Assembly (NCBI RefSeq): GCF_002093975.1
Contig: NZ_MSZZ01000022.1
Coordinates: 1-64,000 of the forward strand
Direction: 5' to 3'
DNA length: 64,000 nucleotides
DNA from: Thermoactinospora rubra
GTDB lineage: Bacteria > Actinomycetota > Actinomycetes > Streptosporangiales > Streptosporangiaceae
Part shown: piece by piece, positions 32,946 through 43,563 of the stretch
How positions within the stretch are numbered: position 1 is the first letter of the stretch
Layout: each line of letters begins with the position of its first letter
The notes under the pieces: generated by a model
Databases searched by the model: none
What the model was told of the DNA's origin: nothing
The model's input: only the letters and a program-made list of their open reading frames with translations
Position numbers and translations under genes: made by a program

Positions 32946-34160
32946 ATGGCAGCCACCGATCGGGGCGACCTCACCAGGACGGCGATCCTCGCACTCCTGG
33001 GCACGGTCGGGCCGCTCAGCAGGACCGAGATCGCCCGCGAGCTGGACCTCAGCCCCGCCACCGTCACGCAGCTCACCAAGGAGCTCATCCGGTACGGCAT
33101 GCTCGAGGAGCTGGACCTGCGGCCCTCGCGCGGCGGGCGCCCGGCCCAGCGCCTGGGCCTGGTCGGCAGCGCCGGACGCGCGCTCGGCGTCAAGGTCACC
33201 GCCGACCACCTCGTGATCGTCGACGTCCGGCTCGACGGCGAGGTGCTCGGCTCGTGGGAACGGCCCTTCCACCCGGCCTCGCCCGCCGCGCTGGAGGAGC
33301 TGGCCGACGCGGTCGCGGCCGTCGTCGAGACGGTCGAGGAGGCCCCGCCGCTGCTCGGGATCGGGGTGGGCGTGCCCGGCAGCGTGGACGAGCAGGCGGT
33401 CGGCACGGTCCACGCGCCCACGCTGGGCTGGCCCGCCATGCCGGTCGGCGAGCGGTTGCGGCGCCGGCTCAACCTGCCGGTCCTCGTCGAGAACGACGTC
33501 AACGCGCTGGCCGTGGCCGAGCGCCTGTACGGCAGGGGCCGCACCCACCGCGACTTCCTCGTGCTGACGATCGGCCGGGGCGTCGGCGCGGCGATCGTCG
33601 CGGACGGGCGGGTCTACCGCGGCGCCCGCGGCGGCGCCGGCGAGTTCGGCCACGTGCCGGTGCACCTGGACGGGCCGGTGTGCGGGTGCGGCGCGACGGG
33701 GTGCCTGGAGGCGTTCGTCGGCTCGGCGGGGCTGGTGGCGGCCGCGCGGGCCCGGGGGCTGCCGGCCGGGTCCGGCGAGGATCCGCCGGCGGTTGTGCGG
33801 GAGCTCGGCAGGGCCGCCGACGCGGGCGACGAGGGCGCGCAGGCGGTGTTCGCCGAGGCGGGCGCGATCCTGGGCCGCGCCGCGGCCGGGCTGGTCAACG
33901 TCATCGACCCGGAGGTCGTGGTGGTGCTCGGCGAGGGCACCACGGAGTGGGCGCACTGGCGTGAGGGGTTCGAGAGGGCGTTGCGCCGCCAGCTCATGCC
34001 GGGACGCCGCGACATCGCCGTCGAGGTCGAGGGCTGGGACGACACGAGCTGGGCGCAGGGCGCCGCCGCGCTGGTGCTCGCCACGCCGTTCGACGAGGCC
34101 GGGACTGCCGGCGAGCAGGGCCGCCTCGTGCGCGCCCGGCTGATCGGAGCCACCCCATGA
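32946..34160 (+). CDS. ROK-family transcriptional repressor
   Basis: The 404-residue regulator has an N-terminal winged helix (LSRTEIARELDLSPATVTQLTKELI), and a sugar-kinase-like ROK domain with the ENDVNALAVAE catalytic-type segment, the GRGVGAAIV phosphate loop, and the zinc motif GHVPVHLDGPVCGCGATGCLEAF (C-G-C-G-x2-G-C-L-E). It probably senses a sugar and controls the operon it heads. The ATG at 32946 is used; a GTG at 32937 is also in frame. Its stop overlaps the first permease start (ATGA). Confidence 0.92.
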   Translation: MAATDRGDLTRTAILALLGTVGPLSRTEIARELDLSPATVTQLTKELIRYGMLEELDLRPSRGGRPAQRLGLVGSAGRALGVKVTADHLVIVDVRLDGEVLGSWERPFHPASPAALEELADAVAAVVETVEEAPPLLGIGVGVPGSVDEQAVGTVHAPTLGWPAMPVGERLRRRLNLPVLVENDVNALAVAERLYGRGRTHRDFLVLTIGRGVGAAIVADGRVYRGARGGAGEFGHVPVHLDGPVCGCGATGCLEAFVGSAGLVAAARARGLPAGSGEDPPAVVRELGRAADAGDEGAQAVFAEAGAILGRAAAGLVNVIDPEVVVVLGEGTTEWAHWREGFERALRRQLMPGRRDIAVEVEGWDDTSWAQGAAALVLATPFDEAGTAGEQGRLVRARLIGATP

Positions 34161-35116
34161 CCGCCACCGAAACCCCTGCGAGCGCCACCGCCCGCCGGGC
34201 CGGGGGCCGGCGGCGCGCGGGCGCCGGCGGGCGCCCGCCACGCGGACGCCGCCTGCGCTACGCCCTCACCGTCGCCGCGTTCCTCCTCCCGAGCCTGGTC
34301 CCGCTGACCCTCTACACGCTGATCCCAATGGCCGGGTCGCTGTGGGTGAGCCTGCACGAGTGGAACCTCATCACCCCGATGCGGTGGGTCGGCCTGGACA
34401 ACTACGCGGACCTGCTGGGCGACCCCGGCACCAGGGCCGCCTTCCTCCACACGCTGGCCTTCATCGCCGGCTACCTCCCGCTGGTGTACGCCGGCGGCCT
34501 CGGCCTGGCGATGCTGCTCAACCGCGCGATGCCGGGACGGGCGCTGCTTCGCGGCATCTACTTCCTCCCGGTGATCACCAGCTGGGTGGTCGTGGCGCTG
34601 ATGTGGAAGTGGCTGCTCAACCCCGCCTCCGGCCTGGTCAACTGGGCGCTGGGCCTGGTCGGGATCGACGGCCCCGGCTGGTGGACCGATCCGGCCTGGG
34701 CCATGCCGTCGATCGTGCTCGCCTCGGCGTGGAAGGACCTCGGCTTCGTGATGATCATCCTGCTGGCGGGGCTGCAGGCCGTCCCGAAGGAGTTCCACGA
34801 GGCGGCCCGGGTCGACGGCGCCTCGGCCTGGCAGCGCTTCCGTCACGTCACGCTGCCGCTGCTGTCGCCCTCCACGTTCTTCGTGGTCGTCATCTCACTG
34901 ATCAACGGTTTCCAGGTCTTCGACCAGGTGCACGTCATGACCGGGGGCGGCCCGGGCGGGGCCACGCAGGTGGTCGTCGAGCAGGTCTACACCTTCACCT
35001 TCCAGTACCAGAAGGCCGGCGCCGCCTCGGCGCTGTCGTGGCTGCTGTTCGCGGTCGTCCTGCTCGTCACCCTCGTCCAGGTGCGCGCCCAGCGGAGGTG
35101 GGTGACCTATGCGTAG
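34157..35116 (+). CDS. Sugar ABC transporter permease 1 (MalF type)
   Basis: The 319-residue membrane protein has a basic N-terminus (residues 1-33) and six hydrophobic segments. The EAA loop for ATPase contact reads EAARVDGASAWQRFRHVTLP near residues 214-233. The SLWVSLHEWNLI and FVGLDNY-like (WVGLDNYADLL) segments are typical of the CUT1 family, which imports di- and oligosaccharides. It overlaps the ROK stop by 4 bp and the next permease by 8 bp, so the three are translationally coupled. Confidence 0.93.
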   Translation: MTATETPASATARRAGGRRRAGAGGRPPRGRRLRYALTVAAFLLPSLVPLTLYTLIPMAGSLWVSLHEWNLITPMRWVGLDNYADLLGDPGTRAAFLHTLAFIAGYLPLVYAGGLGLAMLLNRAMPGRALLRGIYFLPVITSWVVVALMWKWLLNPASGLVNWALGLVGIDGPGWWTDPAWAMPSIVLASAWKDLGFVMIILLAGLQAVPKEFHEAARVDGASAWQRFRHVTLPLLSPSTFFVVVISLINGFQVFDQVHVMTGGGPGGATQVVVEQVYTFTFQYQKAGAASALSWLLFAVVLLVTLVQVRAQRRWVTYA

Positions 35117-35915
35117 GATCCTCGGCCTGGCCGTGGTGGCGGCCGGCGCGCTGGTGATGCTGTTCCCCTTCGCCTGGGCGGTCATCACGTCGCTGACGCC
35201 CGGCGGGGCCGTGCTGGCCACGCCGCCGGACTTCACGCCGGAGGGCGCGGGGCTGGACGCCTACCGCCGCCTGCTGGAGGCGGTGCCGTTCTGGCGCATC
35301 CTGTTCAACAGCCTCTGGATCGGCATCGTCTCGACGCTGCTGCAGCTGGCCACCAGCGCCATGGCGGCCTACGCCTTCGCCCGGCTGCCCTTCCCAGGCC
35401 GGGGCGCGCTGTTCGCGGTGTACCTGGCCACGCTCATGGTGCCGCTCCAGGTGCTGATCGTGCCGCTGTTCATCGAGATGCGCATGTTCAACCTCGTCGA
35501 CACCTACTTCGCCGTGCTCGCGCCGACCATCGCCTCGGCCTTCGGGGTGTTCCTGCTCCGGCAGGCGATCGCCCAGGTGCCGAAGGAGTTCGACGAGGCG
35601 GCCGTGCTCGACGGCGCCGGACATTTCAGGATTTTTGCCTTCATCGTGCTGCCGCTGATCCGGCCCGCCCTGGCGACCTTCGCCGTCTTCGGGTTCATGG
35701 CGAGCTGGAACAGCTACCTGTGGCCCCTGGTGATCATCAGATCGCCCGAGTTCATGACCCTCCCCCTCGGCCTGGCCGAGCTGCACGGCCGCTTCACCAC
35801 CGAGTGGAACGTCGTCATGGCCGGATCCGTGGTCAGCGTCGTCCCGATCCTCGTCCTCTACCTGTTCGCCCAGAAGCACGTCATCGCCAGCGTCGCCCAG
35901 ACCGGGCTCAAGTAA
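35109..35915 (+). CDS. Sugar ABC transporter permease 2 (MalG type)
   Basis: The 268-residue protein has six hydrophobic segments and an EAA loop EFDEAAVLDGAGHFRIFAFIVLP near residues 160-182. The PLQVLIVPLFIEMRMFNLVDTY and ASWNSYLWPLVII segments are typical of CUT1 MalG-type partners. It starts inside the end of the first permease gene. No ATPase gene is in the operon; in actinomycetes a shared ATPase (MsiK) usually serves such importers. Confidence 0.93.
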   Translation: MRRILGLAVVAAGALVMLFPFAWAVITSLTPGGAVLATPPDFTPEGAGLDAYRRLLEAVPFWRILFNSLWIGIVSTLLQLATSAMAAYAFARLPFPGRGALFAVYLATLMVPLQVLIVPLFIEMRMFNLVDTYFAVLAPTIASAFGVFLLRQAIAQVPKEFDEAAVLDGAGHFRIFAFIVLPLIRPALATFAVFGFMASWNSYLWPLVIIRSPEFMTLPLGLAELHGRFTTEWNVVMAGSVVSVVPILVLYLFAQKHVIASVAQTGLK

Positions 35916-35932
35916 CACTCGGAAGGTCCCCC

Positions 35933-37195
35933 ATGAACAAGACAATCCTGGCGCTGGCCGTCCTGGCCACCGCGCTGGCCACGACGACCGCCTGCTCCCA
36001 GGGCTCGGCGACCAAGGCCCCCGCCGCCGACGGCGGCAAGGTGACGCTGCGGTACTTCACCTTCTCGGCCGCCCCCGACCACGTGAAGGACCTCGACAAG
36101 ATCGTCGCGGCCTTCGAAAAGGAGAACCCGAAGATCGACGTCGTGGTGGAGACGGCGCCCTTCGACCAGTACTTCACCAAGCTCCAGACCAGCATCGCGG
36201 GCGGCACCGCCCCCGACGCCTTCGAGCTGAACTACGAGAACTTCGTCACCTACGCCGCCTCCGGCTCCCTGCTCGACCTCGGCGCCGTCGGCGGCGACAG
36301 CGACGTGTCCGCCTACGCCCCCGAGTCGCTGAACGCCTTCAAGCACGGCGGCAAGCAGTACGCCCTGCCCGCCTCCTTCTCCACGGTCGTGCTGTTCTAC
36401 AACAAGGACCTGTTCGACAAGGCCGGGGTCGAGCCGCCCACGGCCGACTGGACGTGGGCCGACGAGCAGGCCGCCGCCGAGAAGCTCACCGACAGGAAGG
36501 CCGGGATCTACGGCGACTTCCAGCCGGTGCAGTTCTTCGAGTTCTACAAGGCGCTCAAGCAGGCGGGCGGGGAGTTCCTGTCGCCCGACGGCAAGAAGAC
36601 CGCCTTCAACAGTCCGGCCGGGATCAAGGCGGCCAAGTGGCTCGTCGGCAAGGTCGGCAAGACCATGCCGACCGAGGCCGAGATCGGCGGCACCGCCGAC
36701 TACGACACCAACCTGTTCAAGTCCGGCAAGCTCGCGATGTGGCACAACGGCATCTGGCAGTTCGCCGGGCTGAAGGACGTGCCGTTCGAGTGGGACGTCG
36801 TCGTCGAGCCCGGCGACGCCACCAAGGCCAGCGCCGTCTTCCACAACGCGGTCGCCGCCTCCTCGGCCACCAAGCTGGCCAAGGAGGCCTACGCCTGGGC
36901 GAGGTTCCTCAGCTCCTCCAAGGTCGCCGCCACCACGCGCATCGAGTCCTCCTGGGAGCTGCCGCCCGTCTCCGACCAGTCGGTCCTGGCGGGCTACCTG
37001 AAGGATCCCAAGCCCGCCAACCGGCAGGCCGTCTTCGACTCGCTGAAGTCCATCGCGCTGCCCCCGGTCATCCAGCGCCAGCAGGAGATGCAGGACGCGG
37101 TGACCGAGGAGCTGGCCAACGCCGCCGCCGGCCGCAAGCCCGTCGAGGAGGCGCTGAAGGACGCCGCCGCCAGGGTCGACGAGCTGCTGGCCTGA
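35933..37195 (+). CDS. Sugar ABC transporter substrate-binding lipoprotein
   Basis: The 420-residue protein has a lipoprotein signal (MNKTILALAVLATALATTTA, lipobox Cys near residue 21) and the fold of CUT1 binding proteins: IVAAFEKENPKIDVVVETAP, YALPASFSTVVLFYNKDLFDKAG, GKLAMWHNGIWQF. It should bind the oligosaccharide outside the cell and deliver it to the two permeases. ATG at 35933 with GGAAGG 8 nt upstream, 17 bp after the second permease. Confidence 0.93.
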   Translation: MNKTILALAVLATALATTTACSQGSATKAPAADGGKVTLRYFTFSAAPDHVKDLDKIVAAFEKENPKIDVVVETAPFDQYFTKLQTSIAGGTAPDAFELNYENFVTYAASGSLLDLGAVGGDSDVSAYAPESLNAFKHGGKQYALPASFSTVVLFYNKDLFDKAGVEPPTADWTWADEQAAAEKLTDRKAGIYGDFQPVQFFEFYKALKQAGGEFLSPDGKKTAFNSPAGIKAAKWLVGKVGKTMPTEAEIGGTADYDTNLFKSGKLAMWHNGIWQFAGLKDVPFEWDVVVEPGDATKASAVFHNAVAASSATKLAKEAYAWARFLSSSKVAATTRIESSWELPPVSDQSVLAGYLKDPKPANRQAVFDSLKSIALPPVIQRQQEMQDAVTEELANAAAGRKPVEEALKDAAARVDELLA

Positions 37196-37234
37196 CCCCT
37201 TTCCCGACCGGTCCCATCCCAGGGAGACGAACAC

Positions 37235-38323
37235 GTGTCGCTAGTGACCCGAAGCCTCGAGGTGATCCGCGGGCACCAGGCCCCGACGGGCGCCTACCCG
37301 GCCTCGCCCACCTTTTCCGCCTACCGCGGCTACTCGTGGCTGCGCGACGGCGCGTTCATCGCCGAGGGGGTGAGCAGGCACGGCGACGCCGAGGGGGCCG
37401 TCGAAGGGGCGACCGCGTTCCACGCCTGGTGCGCCCGGGTCGTCGGCGACCGGGCCGGGCAGGTGGAGGCCCTCATCGCCCGGCCCGGCGCCCCCTCGCC
37501 CGCCGAGATGCTGCCCACGCGGTTCACCCTCGACGGGCTGGACGGCACCGACGAGTGGTGGGACTTCCAGCTCGACGGCTACGGCACGTGGCTGTGGGCG
37601 CTGGCCGAGCACACCGCCCGGCACGGCGTGACCGTGCCGGGCGCGGACAAGGCCGTGCGGGTGGCCGCGCGCTACCTGACGGCGTTCTGGCACCTGCCCT
37701 GTTACGACTGGTGGGAGGAGCACCTCGACCGGCGGCACGTCGCCACGCTGGGGGCGGTCCACGCGGGCCTGCGGGCCGCCGTACGGCTCGGCGTGCTGCC
37801 CGCTGCCGACGCGGAGGCCGCGCGCCGGGCGATCTCCGCCATCGCCGAGCTGATCGCGGCCGAGGGCGTCGCGCCCGCCGGGCACCTGCGCAAATGGCTG
37901 GGCGGCGACGCCGTCGACGCCAGCGTCCTGTCGTGCGTGGTCCCCTTCGGGCTCTACGCGCCCGACCACCCGGTGGGAGCCGCCACCGTGGCCGAGATCG
38001 AGCGCCGGCTGGCGGTCGGCGGGGGCGTCCACCGCTACCTCGAGGACACCTTCTACGGCGGCGGCCGGTGGGTGCTGCTGGCGGGCCTGCTCGGGTGGAA
38101 CCACGCGCGGGCGGGACGCCGCGAGGAGGCGGCGCGCTACCTGGAGTGGATGGCCGCCCAGGCGACGCCCTCGGGCGACCTGCCGGAGCAGGTGTCGGAC
38201 GTGCTGCTGGCCCCCGAGCGGCTGCAGGAGTGGGTGGACCGCTGGGGACCGGTGGCCACGCCGCTGCTGTGGTCGCACGGGATGTACCTGATCCTCGCCG
38301 ACGAGCTGGGGGTGCGCCCGTGA
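37235..38323 (+). CDS. GH15 glycoside hydrolase (glucoamylase-type, compact)
   Basis: The 362-residue protein is an (alpha/alpha)6 hydrolase of the GH15 type: SAYRGYSWLRDGAFIAEGV start, DEWWDFQLDGYGTWLWAL, the proposed acid in YDWWEEHLDRRH near residue 160 and the proposed base in LPEQVSD near 316. It lacks the N-terminal beta domain and any signal peptide, so it acts in the cytosol, like the short GH15 isomaltose glucohydrolase described from Kribbella. It would release glucose from an imported alpha-glucoside. GTG start at 37235; its stop overlaps the GH31 start (GTGA). Confidence 0.85.
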   Translation: MSLVTRSLEVIRGHQAPTGAYPASPTFSAYRGYSWLRDGAFIAEGVSRHGDAEGAVEGATAFHAWCARVVGDRAGQVEALIARPGAPSPAEMLPTRFTLDGLDGTDEWWDFQLDGYGTWLWALAEHTARHGVTVPGADKAVRVAARYLTAFWHLPCYDWWEEHLDRRHVATLGAVHAGLRAAVRLGVLPAADAEAARRAISAIAELIAAEGVAPAGHLRKWLGGDAVDASVLSCVVPFGLYAPDHPVGAATVAEIERRLAVGGGVHRYLEDTFYGGGRWVLLAGLLGWNHARAGRREEAARYLEWMAAQATPSGDLPEQVSDVLLAPERLQEWVDRWGPVATPLLWSHGMYLILADELGVRP

Positions 38324-40530
38324 TCCGGCACCGCCCCTTCGGCTCCGGCCACCCCTACCGGCACAGTGAGGACCAGCGCGTCCCGGCCCTGCCGCTGGAC
38401 GGCTCCCCCGTGGAGCTGCGTGTCCGCGCCTCCGCCCAGGTCACCTCGGTCGTCTGCGAGTGGGTCGTGGACGGCGGGGACCCGCTGACGCTCCCCCTGT
38501 CCAGGGCCGCCCGGGAGGGGGCCGCGCAGGCGCCGGGCGACGGCGGGCACCTGGCGGCGGCGCAGGCGCGGGCGACCAGGGCGCTGGCCGGTTCGTGGCA
38601 CGTCACGACGCCGCCCCTGGCCGCGGGCCGCCGTTACCGGTACCGCTTCCGCGCCACGAGGAGCGACGGGGCCGGCCGTACCACCAGATGGTTCGAGACG
38701 ACCGCGGCCCGCTGGCAGGACACCGGCGGCAAGCTCACCGTCGAGGGCGCCGACCGCGTCGTGCCCGGCAGCGTGCGGTGGCTGGTGGACGGGGACGGGC
38801 CGCGGCGCGTGCGGTTCGAGCTTCCCCTGCGCCCGGCCGATCACGTGGTCGGCTTCGGCGAGCGCTACGACGCCGTGGACCAGCGAGGCCGGACCCTCGA
38901 CGCCGTCGTCTTCGAGCAGTACAAGGCGCAGGGCGAGCACGGCCGCACCTACCTGCCCATGCCGTTCGCCATGGTCGTCGGGCAGGCGGGCACGTGGGGC
39001 CTCCACGTGGTCACCTCGCGCAGGACCTGGTACGACGTGGGCGCCGCCAGGCCGGACCGGCTGGCCGTGGAGGCCGAGGTGGGCCAGGACGCGGAGCTGA
39101 CGGTGCGCCTGCATGAGGGCGACCCGGCGGGCGTCCTGCGCCGATTCCTCGACGACGTCGGCCGCCCCACCGAGCTGCCCGCCTGGGTGTTCCGCCTGTG
39201 GGCCTCGGGCAACGAGTGGAACACCCAGGCCAGGGTCATGGCCGAGATGGACAGGCACCGCGAGCTGGACATCCCGGTCGGCGCGCTGGTCATCGAGGCG
39301 TGGAGCGACGAGACGACGTTCACCGCCTTCCGCGGCGCGCTCTACGAGCCGAGCGAGGAGCCGCGCCGGTACGCCGACTACACCTTCCCCGCCGACGGCC
39401 CGTGGCCGGACCCCAAGGGCATGGTGGAGGAGCTGCACGAGCGCGGCGTCAAGGTCCTGCTGTGGCAGATCCCCCTGCAGAAGACGCGCCCCCATCCCCG
39501 CCACCAGGCCGCCGTGGACGCCAGGCAGCTGGTCGAGCGCGGCTACGGTGTCCGGGAGGCCGACGGCCGGCCGTACCGCAACCGCGGCTGGTGGTTCCCG
39601 CTCGCCCTGATGCCCGACCTGTCCAGCCGGGAGGTGCGCGAGTGGTGGACGGCCAAGCGCGCCTACCTGGTGGAGGAGGTGGGCGTCGACGGGTTCAAGA
39701 CCGACGGCGGCGAGCACGCCTGGGGCCACGACCTGCGCTACGCCGACGGCCGCCGCGGCGCCGACGGCAACAACCTCTTCCCCGTGCACTACGCCCGCGC
39801 CTTCGGCGACCTGCTCAGGAGGTACGGCAAGGCGCCGGTGACCTTCAGCAGGGCCGGGTTCGCCGGGTCGCAGCCGCACGGGGCGTTCTGGGCGGGCGAC
39901 GAGGACTCCACGTGGGCGGCGTTCCGGTCCTCCATCAGGGCCGGGATCACCGCCTCCGCCTGCGGGATCGTCTACTGGGGCTGGGACCTGGCCGGCTTCT
40001 CCGGCGAGGTGCCCGACGCGGAGCTGTACCTGCGGGCCGCCGGGGCAGCGGCGTTCATGCCGATCATGCAGTACCACTCCGAGTTCAACCACCACCGCAA
40101 GCCCTGCCGGGACCGCACGCCGTGGAACGTCGCGGAGCGGACGGGCGACGAGCGGGTGGTCCCGGTCTTCCGCCGGCTCGTCCACCTGCGGGAGCGGCTG
40201 GTGCCCTACCTGGCGCGGGAGGCGCGCAAGGCCGTCGAGGGCGGCCCGCCGCTGATGCGGGGCCTGTTCTTCGACCACCCGGCGGACCCTCGGGTGTGGG
40301 AGCACCCGCTGCAGTACCGGCTGGGCGACGCCCTGCTGGTCGCGCCCGTCACCGAGCCGGGGGTGGGCGAGCTGCCGGTGTACCTGCCGGACGGCGAGTG
40401 GGTGGACGTCTGGACCGGCGCGGCCCTGCCCGGCGGGCGGACGGTCACGCTCCCGGCGCCCCTGGACCGGCCGCCGGTGCTGTGCGAGGCCGCGCACTGG
40501 CCCGGGCTCGCCCCCGTCTTCTCCCTCTGA
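38320..40530 (+). CDS. GH31 alpha-glucosidase-type hydrolase
   Basis: The 736-residue protein has an N-terminal beta domain and a GH31 (beta/alpha)8 barrel. The nucleophile aspartate is in GVDGFKTDGGEHAW near residue 461 and the acid/base aspartate in WAGDEDSTWAAF near 526. The C-terminal ADPRVWEHPLQYRLGDALLVAPV segment is typical. There is no signal peptide. Together with the GH15 it likely degrades an imported alpha-gluco- (or related) oligosaccharide; linkage cannot be told by eye. The GTG at 38320 overlaps the GH15 stop by 4 bp. Longer in-frame extensions lie in the binding-protein gene and are not real. Confidence 0.92.
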   Translation: MIRHRPFGSGHPYRHSEDQRVPALPLDGSPVELRVRASAQVTSVVCEWVVDGGDPLTLPLSRAAREGAAQAPGDGGHLAAAQARATRALAGSWHVTTPPLAAGRRYRYRFRATRSDGAGRTTRWFETTAARWQDTGGKLTVEGADRVVPGSVRWLVDGDGPRRVRFELPLRPADHVVGFGERYDAVDQRGRTLDAVVFEQYKAQGEHGRTYLPMPFAMVVGQAGTWGLHVVTSRRTWYDVGAARPDRLAVEAEVGQDAELTVRLHEGDPAGVLRRFLDDVGRPTELPAWVFRLWASGNEWNTQARVMAEMDRHRELDIPVGALVIEAWSDETTFTAFRGALYEPSEEPRRYADYTFPADGPWPDPKGMVEELHERGVKVLLWQIPLQKTRPHPRHQAAVDARQLVERGYGVREADGRPYRNRGWWFPLALMPDLSSREVREWWTAKRAYLVEEVGVDGFKTDGGEHAWGHDLRYADGRRGADGNNLFPVHYARAFGDLLRRYGKAPVTFSRAGFAGSQPHGAFWAGDEDSTWAAFRSSIRAGITASACGIVYWGWDLAGFSGEVPDAELYLRAAGAAAFMPIMQYHSEFNHHRKPCRDRTPWNVAERTGDERVVPVFRRLVHLRERLVPYLAREARKAVEGGPPLMRGLFFDHPADPRVWEHPLQYRLGDALLVAPVTEPGVGELPVYLPDGEWVDVWTGAALPGGRTVTLPAPLDRPPVLCEAAHWPGLAPVFSL

Positions 40531-40568
40531 ACTCGCCGAACGTGCCCCGTCGCCGCCGCGCCCGGTGC

Positions 40569-40580
40569 TAGCCTCATCGG
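40569..40580 (+). promoter_or_regulatory. -10 element, leaderless start of the Ser/Thr kinase
   Basis: TAGCCT (40569-40574) ends 6 nt before the GTG at 40581. No ribosome binding site is visible. It fits the leaderless pattern of this window. Confidence 0.45.
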
Positions 40581-41873
<1,293 letters not shown>

Positions 41874-41884
41874 CACACCTGTTC

Positions 41885-41897
41885 TAAAGTGGTCCGG
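41885..41897 (+). promoter_or_regulatory. -10 element, leaderless start of the hypothetical gene
   Basis: TAAAGT (41885-41890) ends 7 nt before the GTG at 41898, with no ribosome binding site. It overlaps the short gap after the kinase stop. Confidence 0.45.
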
Positions 41898-42851
41898 GTG
41901 AAGACGGCTCGGGACCTCCTGGTGGCGCTGGCCCGGCGCCACGCCTTCGCCGACCTGGGCGCGCTGGCGCCGACGCCGCAGATCGCCGAGGTGTGCGAGT
42001 TCGGCCACCGGCTGCTGTCGCTCGACGCGGAGGACTTCGCGGCCGACGTCAGGGCGGTCCCGCCCGGCCTGCGGCGGCGTGCCAGGGCCTGCCACATGCC
42101 GCAGACGCCGCGCGAGCAGCCGCGCGGCGCGCTGGAGTCGCTGCGCCCGGCCTACGGGCTGCTGCTGGAGGTGATCGCGACCCGATGGCACCGGCGCGAG
42201 CTGAGCCCGATGATCGCCGCCGTGCACATCGCCGCCGAATACCTGCCGCTGCTGGCGTTCGAGCCGGAGCTGGGCCACGCCGGCGACCCGGCCCGCTGGC
42301 CCGCCGGGCTCAGCGCCACCGGCAGCCGCTTCGGGGTGATCGGCGACCGGGAGTGCGACCACACCAAGGCCGAGCAGTCGGCCGCCAACCGCACCCTGCG
42401 CGTGGCGGGCGAGCCGCCGGAGGGCTGGCGCGCCTACTTCGACCGCCAGCACAGCCAGGTGGCCGGGGCGTTGGCGGTCTGCGTCGCGACCTGCCGCAAT
42501 CCCTGCACGGCCATGGACTGGATCCCCGTGGAGCGGCGCGACCGGCTCGCCGTGCGGGCCCGCACCGCGCTGGCCTTCGCCGAGACCCCTCTGGTACGGC
42601 TGCGCCACGCCGCCCCGGTGGGCCACGGCTTCGGCGTGCCCTCGCTCGAGGAGGTGCTCGAGGCCTGGGACCGCAGCCGGGCCGCGCTCGACAAGAACGA
42701 GGTCGGCGCGGCGGCCCGGGCCGACGACGGCTTCCCGCTCCCGGGCCTGCCCTCGCTGTTCTCCGCCGTCGCCGCGGCGCCGATCACGCCCTCCACGCTG
42801 CTGGACGACGTCGGCTCCCACGTGGTGGGCCTGCTGGAGGAGGCGCTCTAG
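41898..42851 (+). CDS. Protein of unknown function, 317 aa
   Basis: I do not recognise a named domain. The protein is soluble, Arg/Ala-rich and mostly helical. It contains several conserved-looking segments: ALESLRPAYGLLLEVIATRWHRRELSPMIAAVHIAAEYLPLL, then DRECDHTKAEQSAANRTL, a Cys pair in VCVATCRNPCTAMDW and GVPSLEEVLEAWDRSR. The two Cys-rich spots (ECDH and CRNPC) could bind a metal, which is inference. The GTG at 41898 is chosen from the -10-like hexamer; a GTG at 41889 is in frame. Its stop codon overlaps the convergent nitroreductase stop (CTAG). Confidence 0.75.
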   Translation: MKTARDLLVALARRHAFADLGALAPTPQIAEVCEFGHRLLSLDAEDFAADVRAVPPGLRRRARACHMPQTPREQPRGALESLRPAYGLLLEVIATRWHRRELSPMIAAVHIAAEYLPLLAFEPELGHAGDPARWPAGLSATGSRFGVIGDRECDHTKAEQSAANRTLRVAGEPPEGWRAYFDRQHSQVAGALAVCVATCRNPCTAMDWIPVERRDRLAVRARTALAFAETPLVRLRHAAPVGHGFGVPSLEEVLEAWDRSRAALDKNEVGAAARADDGFPLPGLPSLFSAVAAAPITPSTLLDDVGSHVVGLLEEAL

Positions 42852-43516
42852 GCGATCACCTGGTCCAGCGGCTTGCGGGCCAGGTCGGGCACCTCGGCGT
42901 CCTCGGCGGCGTAGCCGACCGGGAAGAGGATGTAGGGCCGCTCGTTGGCCGGACGCCCGCAGATCTCGCTGAGGAAGGCCATCGGGTTGGGCGTGTGGGT
43001 GAGCGTCGACAGGCCCATGGTGTGCAGGGCGGTGACGAACAGGCCGCAGGCGATGCCCACGCTCTCGTTGACGTAGTAGTGCTTGACGCGGGTGCCGTCG
43101 GGGCGCACGCCGTACTTCTCCGCGAAGCACACCACGAGCCATGGGACGACCTCCAGGTAGCCCTTGTCGGAGGTGGTCTCCAGCGGGGCGAGCGCCGCGC
43201 GCCATTCGGGCGGCAGCCGCCCGCCCTCGTAGTTGTGCCGCTCCTCACGCTCGGCGGCCTCCCGGATGCGCCGCTTGGTGTCCGGGTCGCCGACGATCAC
43301 GAACTTCCACGGCTGCTGGTGGGCTCCCGAGGGCGCGGTATTGGCCGCCATGACGGCCAGCTCGACGCACTCGCGCGGCACGGGCTCGGCGGAGAAGAAG
43401 CGGACGCTGCGCCGCCGGTCCATGTGCTCGTAGAAGGCCCGGCCCCGGCGGATCATCTCCTCCTCGGGGTAGCGCTCGGGGCGGTAGGGGACGAACGGGT
43501 GGGTGTGCTGCCTCAT
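42848..43516 (-). CDS. Nitroreductase-family flavoprotein
   Basis: The 222-residue protein is an FMN-dependent nitroreductase-family enzyme: DRRRSVRFFSAEPVPRE start motif, NTAPSGAHQQPWKFVIVGD FMN-binding block, and the end IPV-like segment ILFPVGYAAEDAEVPDL. The GLSTLTHTPNPMAFLSEICGRPANER segment resembles the iodotyrosine-deiodinase-like subfamily. The substrate is unknown. ATG at 43516. It is divergent from the Lrp gene; the shared direct repeats suggest that Lrp regulates both. Confidence 0.9.
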   Translation of the reverse strand: MRQHTHPFVPYRPERYPEEEMIRRGRAFYEHMDRRRSVRFFSAEPVPRECVELAVMAANTAPSGAHQQPWKFVIVGDPDTKRRIREAAEREERHNYEGGRLPPEWRAALAPLETTSDKGYLEVVPWLVVCFAEKYGVRPDGTRVKHYYVNESVGIACGLFVTALHTMGLSTLTHTPNPMAFLSEICGRPANERPYILFPVGYAAEDAEVPDLARKPLDQVIA

Positions 43517-43563
43517 GGCCGCACTGTGGCCCGGGGGCGGCGATCCTGACAACACCCATCGCC

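Noticed and set aside
29621..33544. A 1307-codon minus-strand frame across pepN
   Set aside because: Only its 3' part is the DsbA-like gene (start at 30241). The remainder is antisense to pepN and the ROK gene and has no domains.
36454..40530. A 1358-codon plus-strand frame joining the binding protein, GH15 and GH31
   Set aside because: Only the part from 38320 is GH31. The upstream part is out of frame with the real binding-protein and GH15 genes and looks like GC-frame noise.
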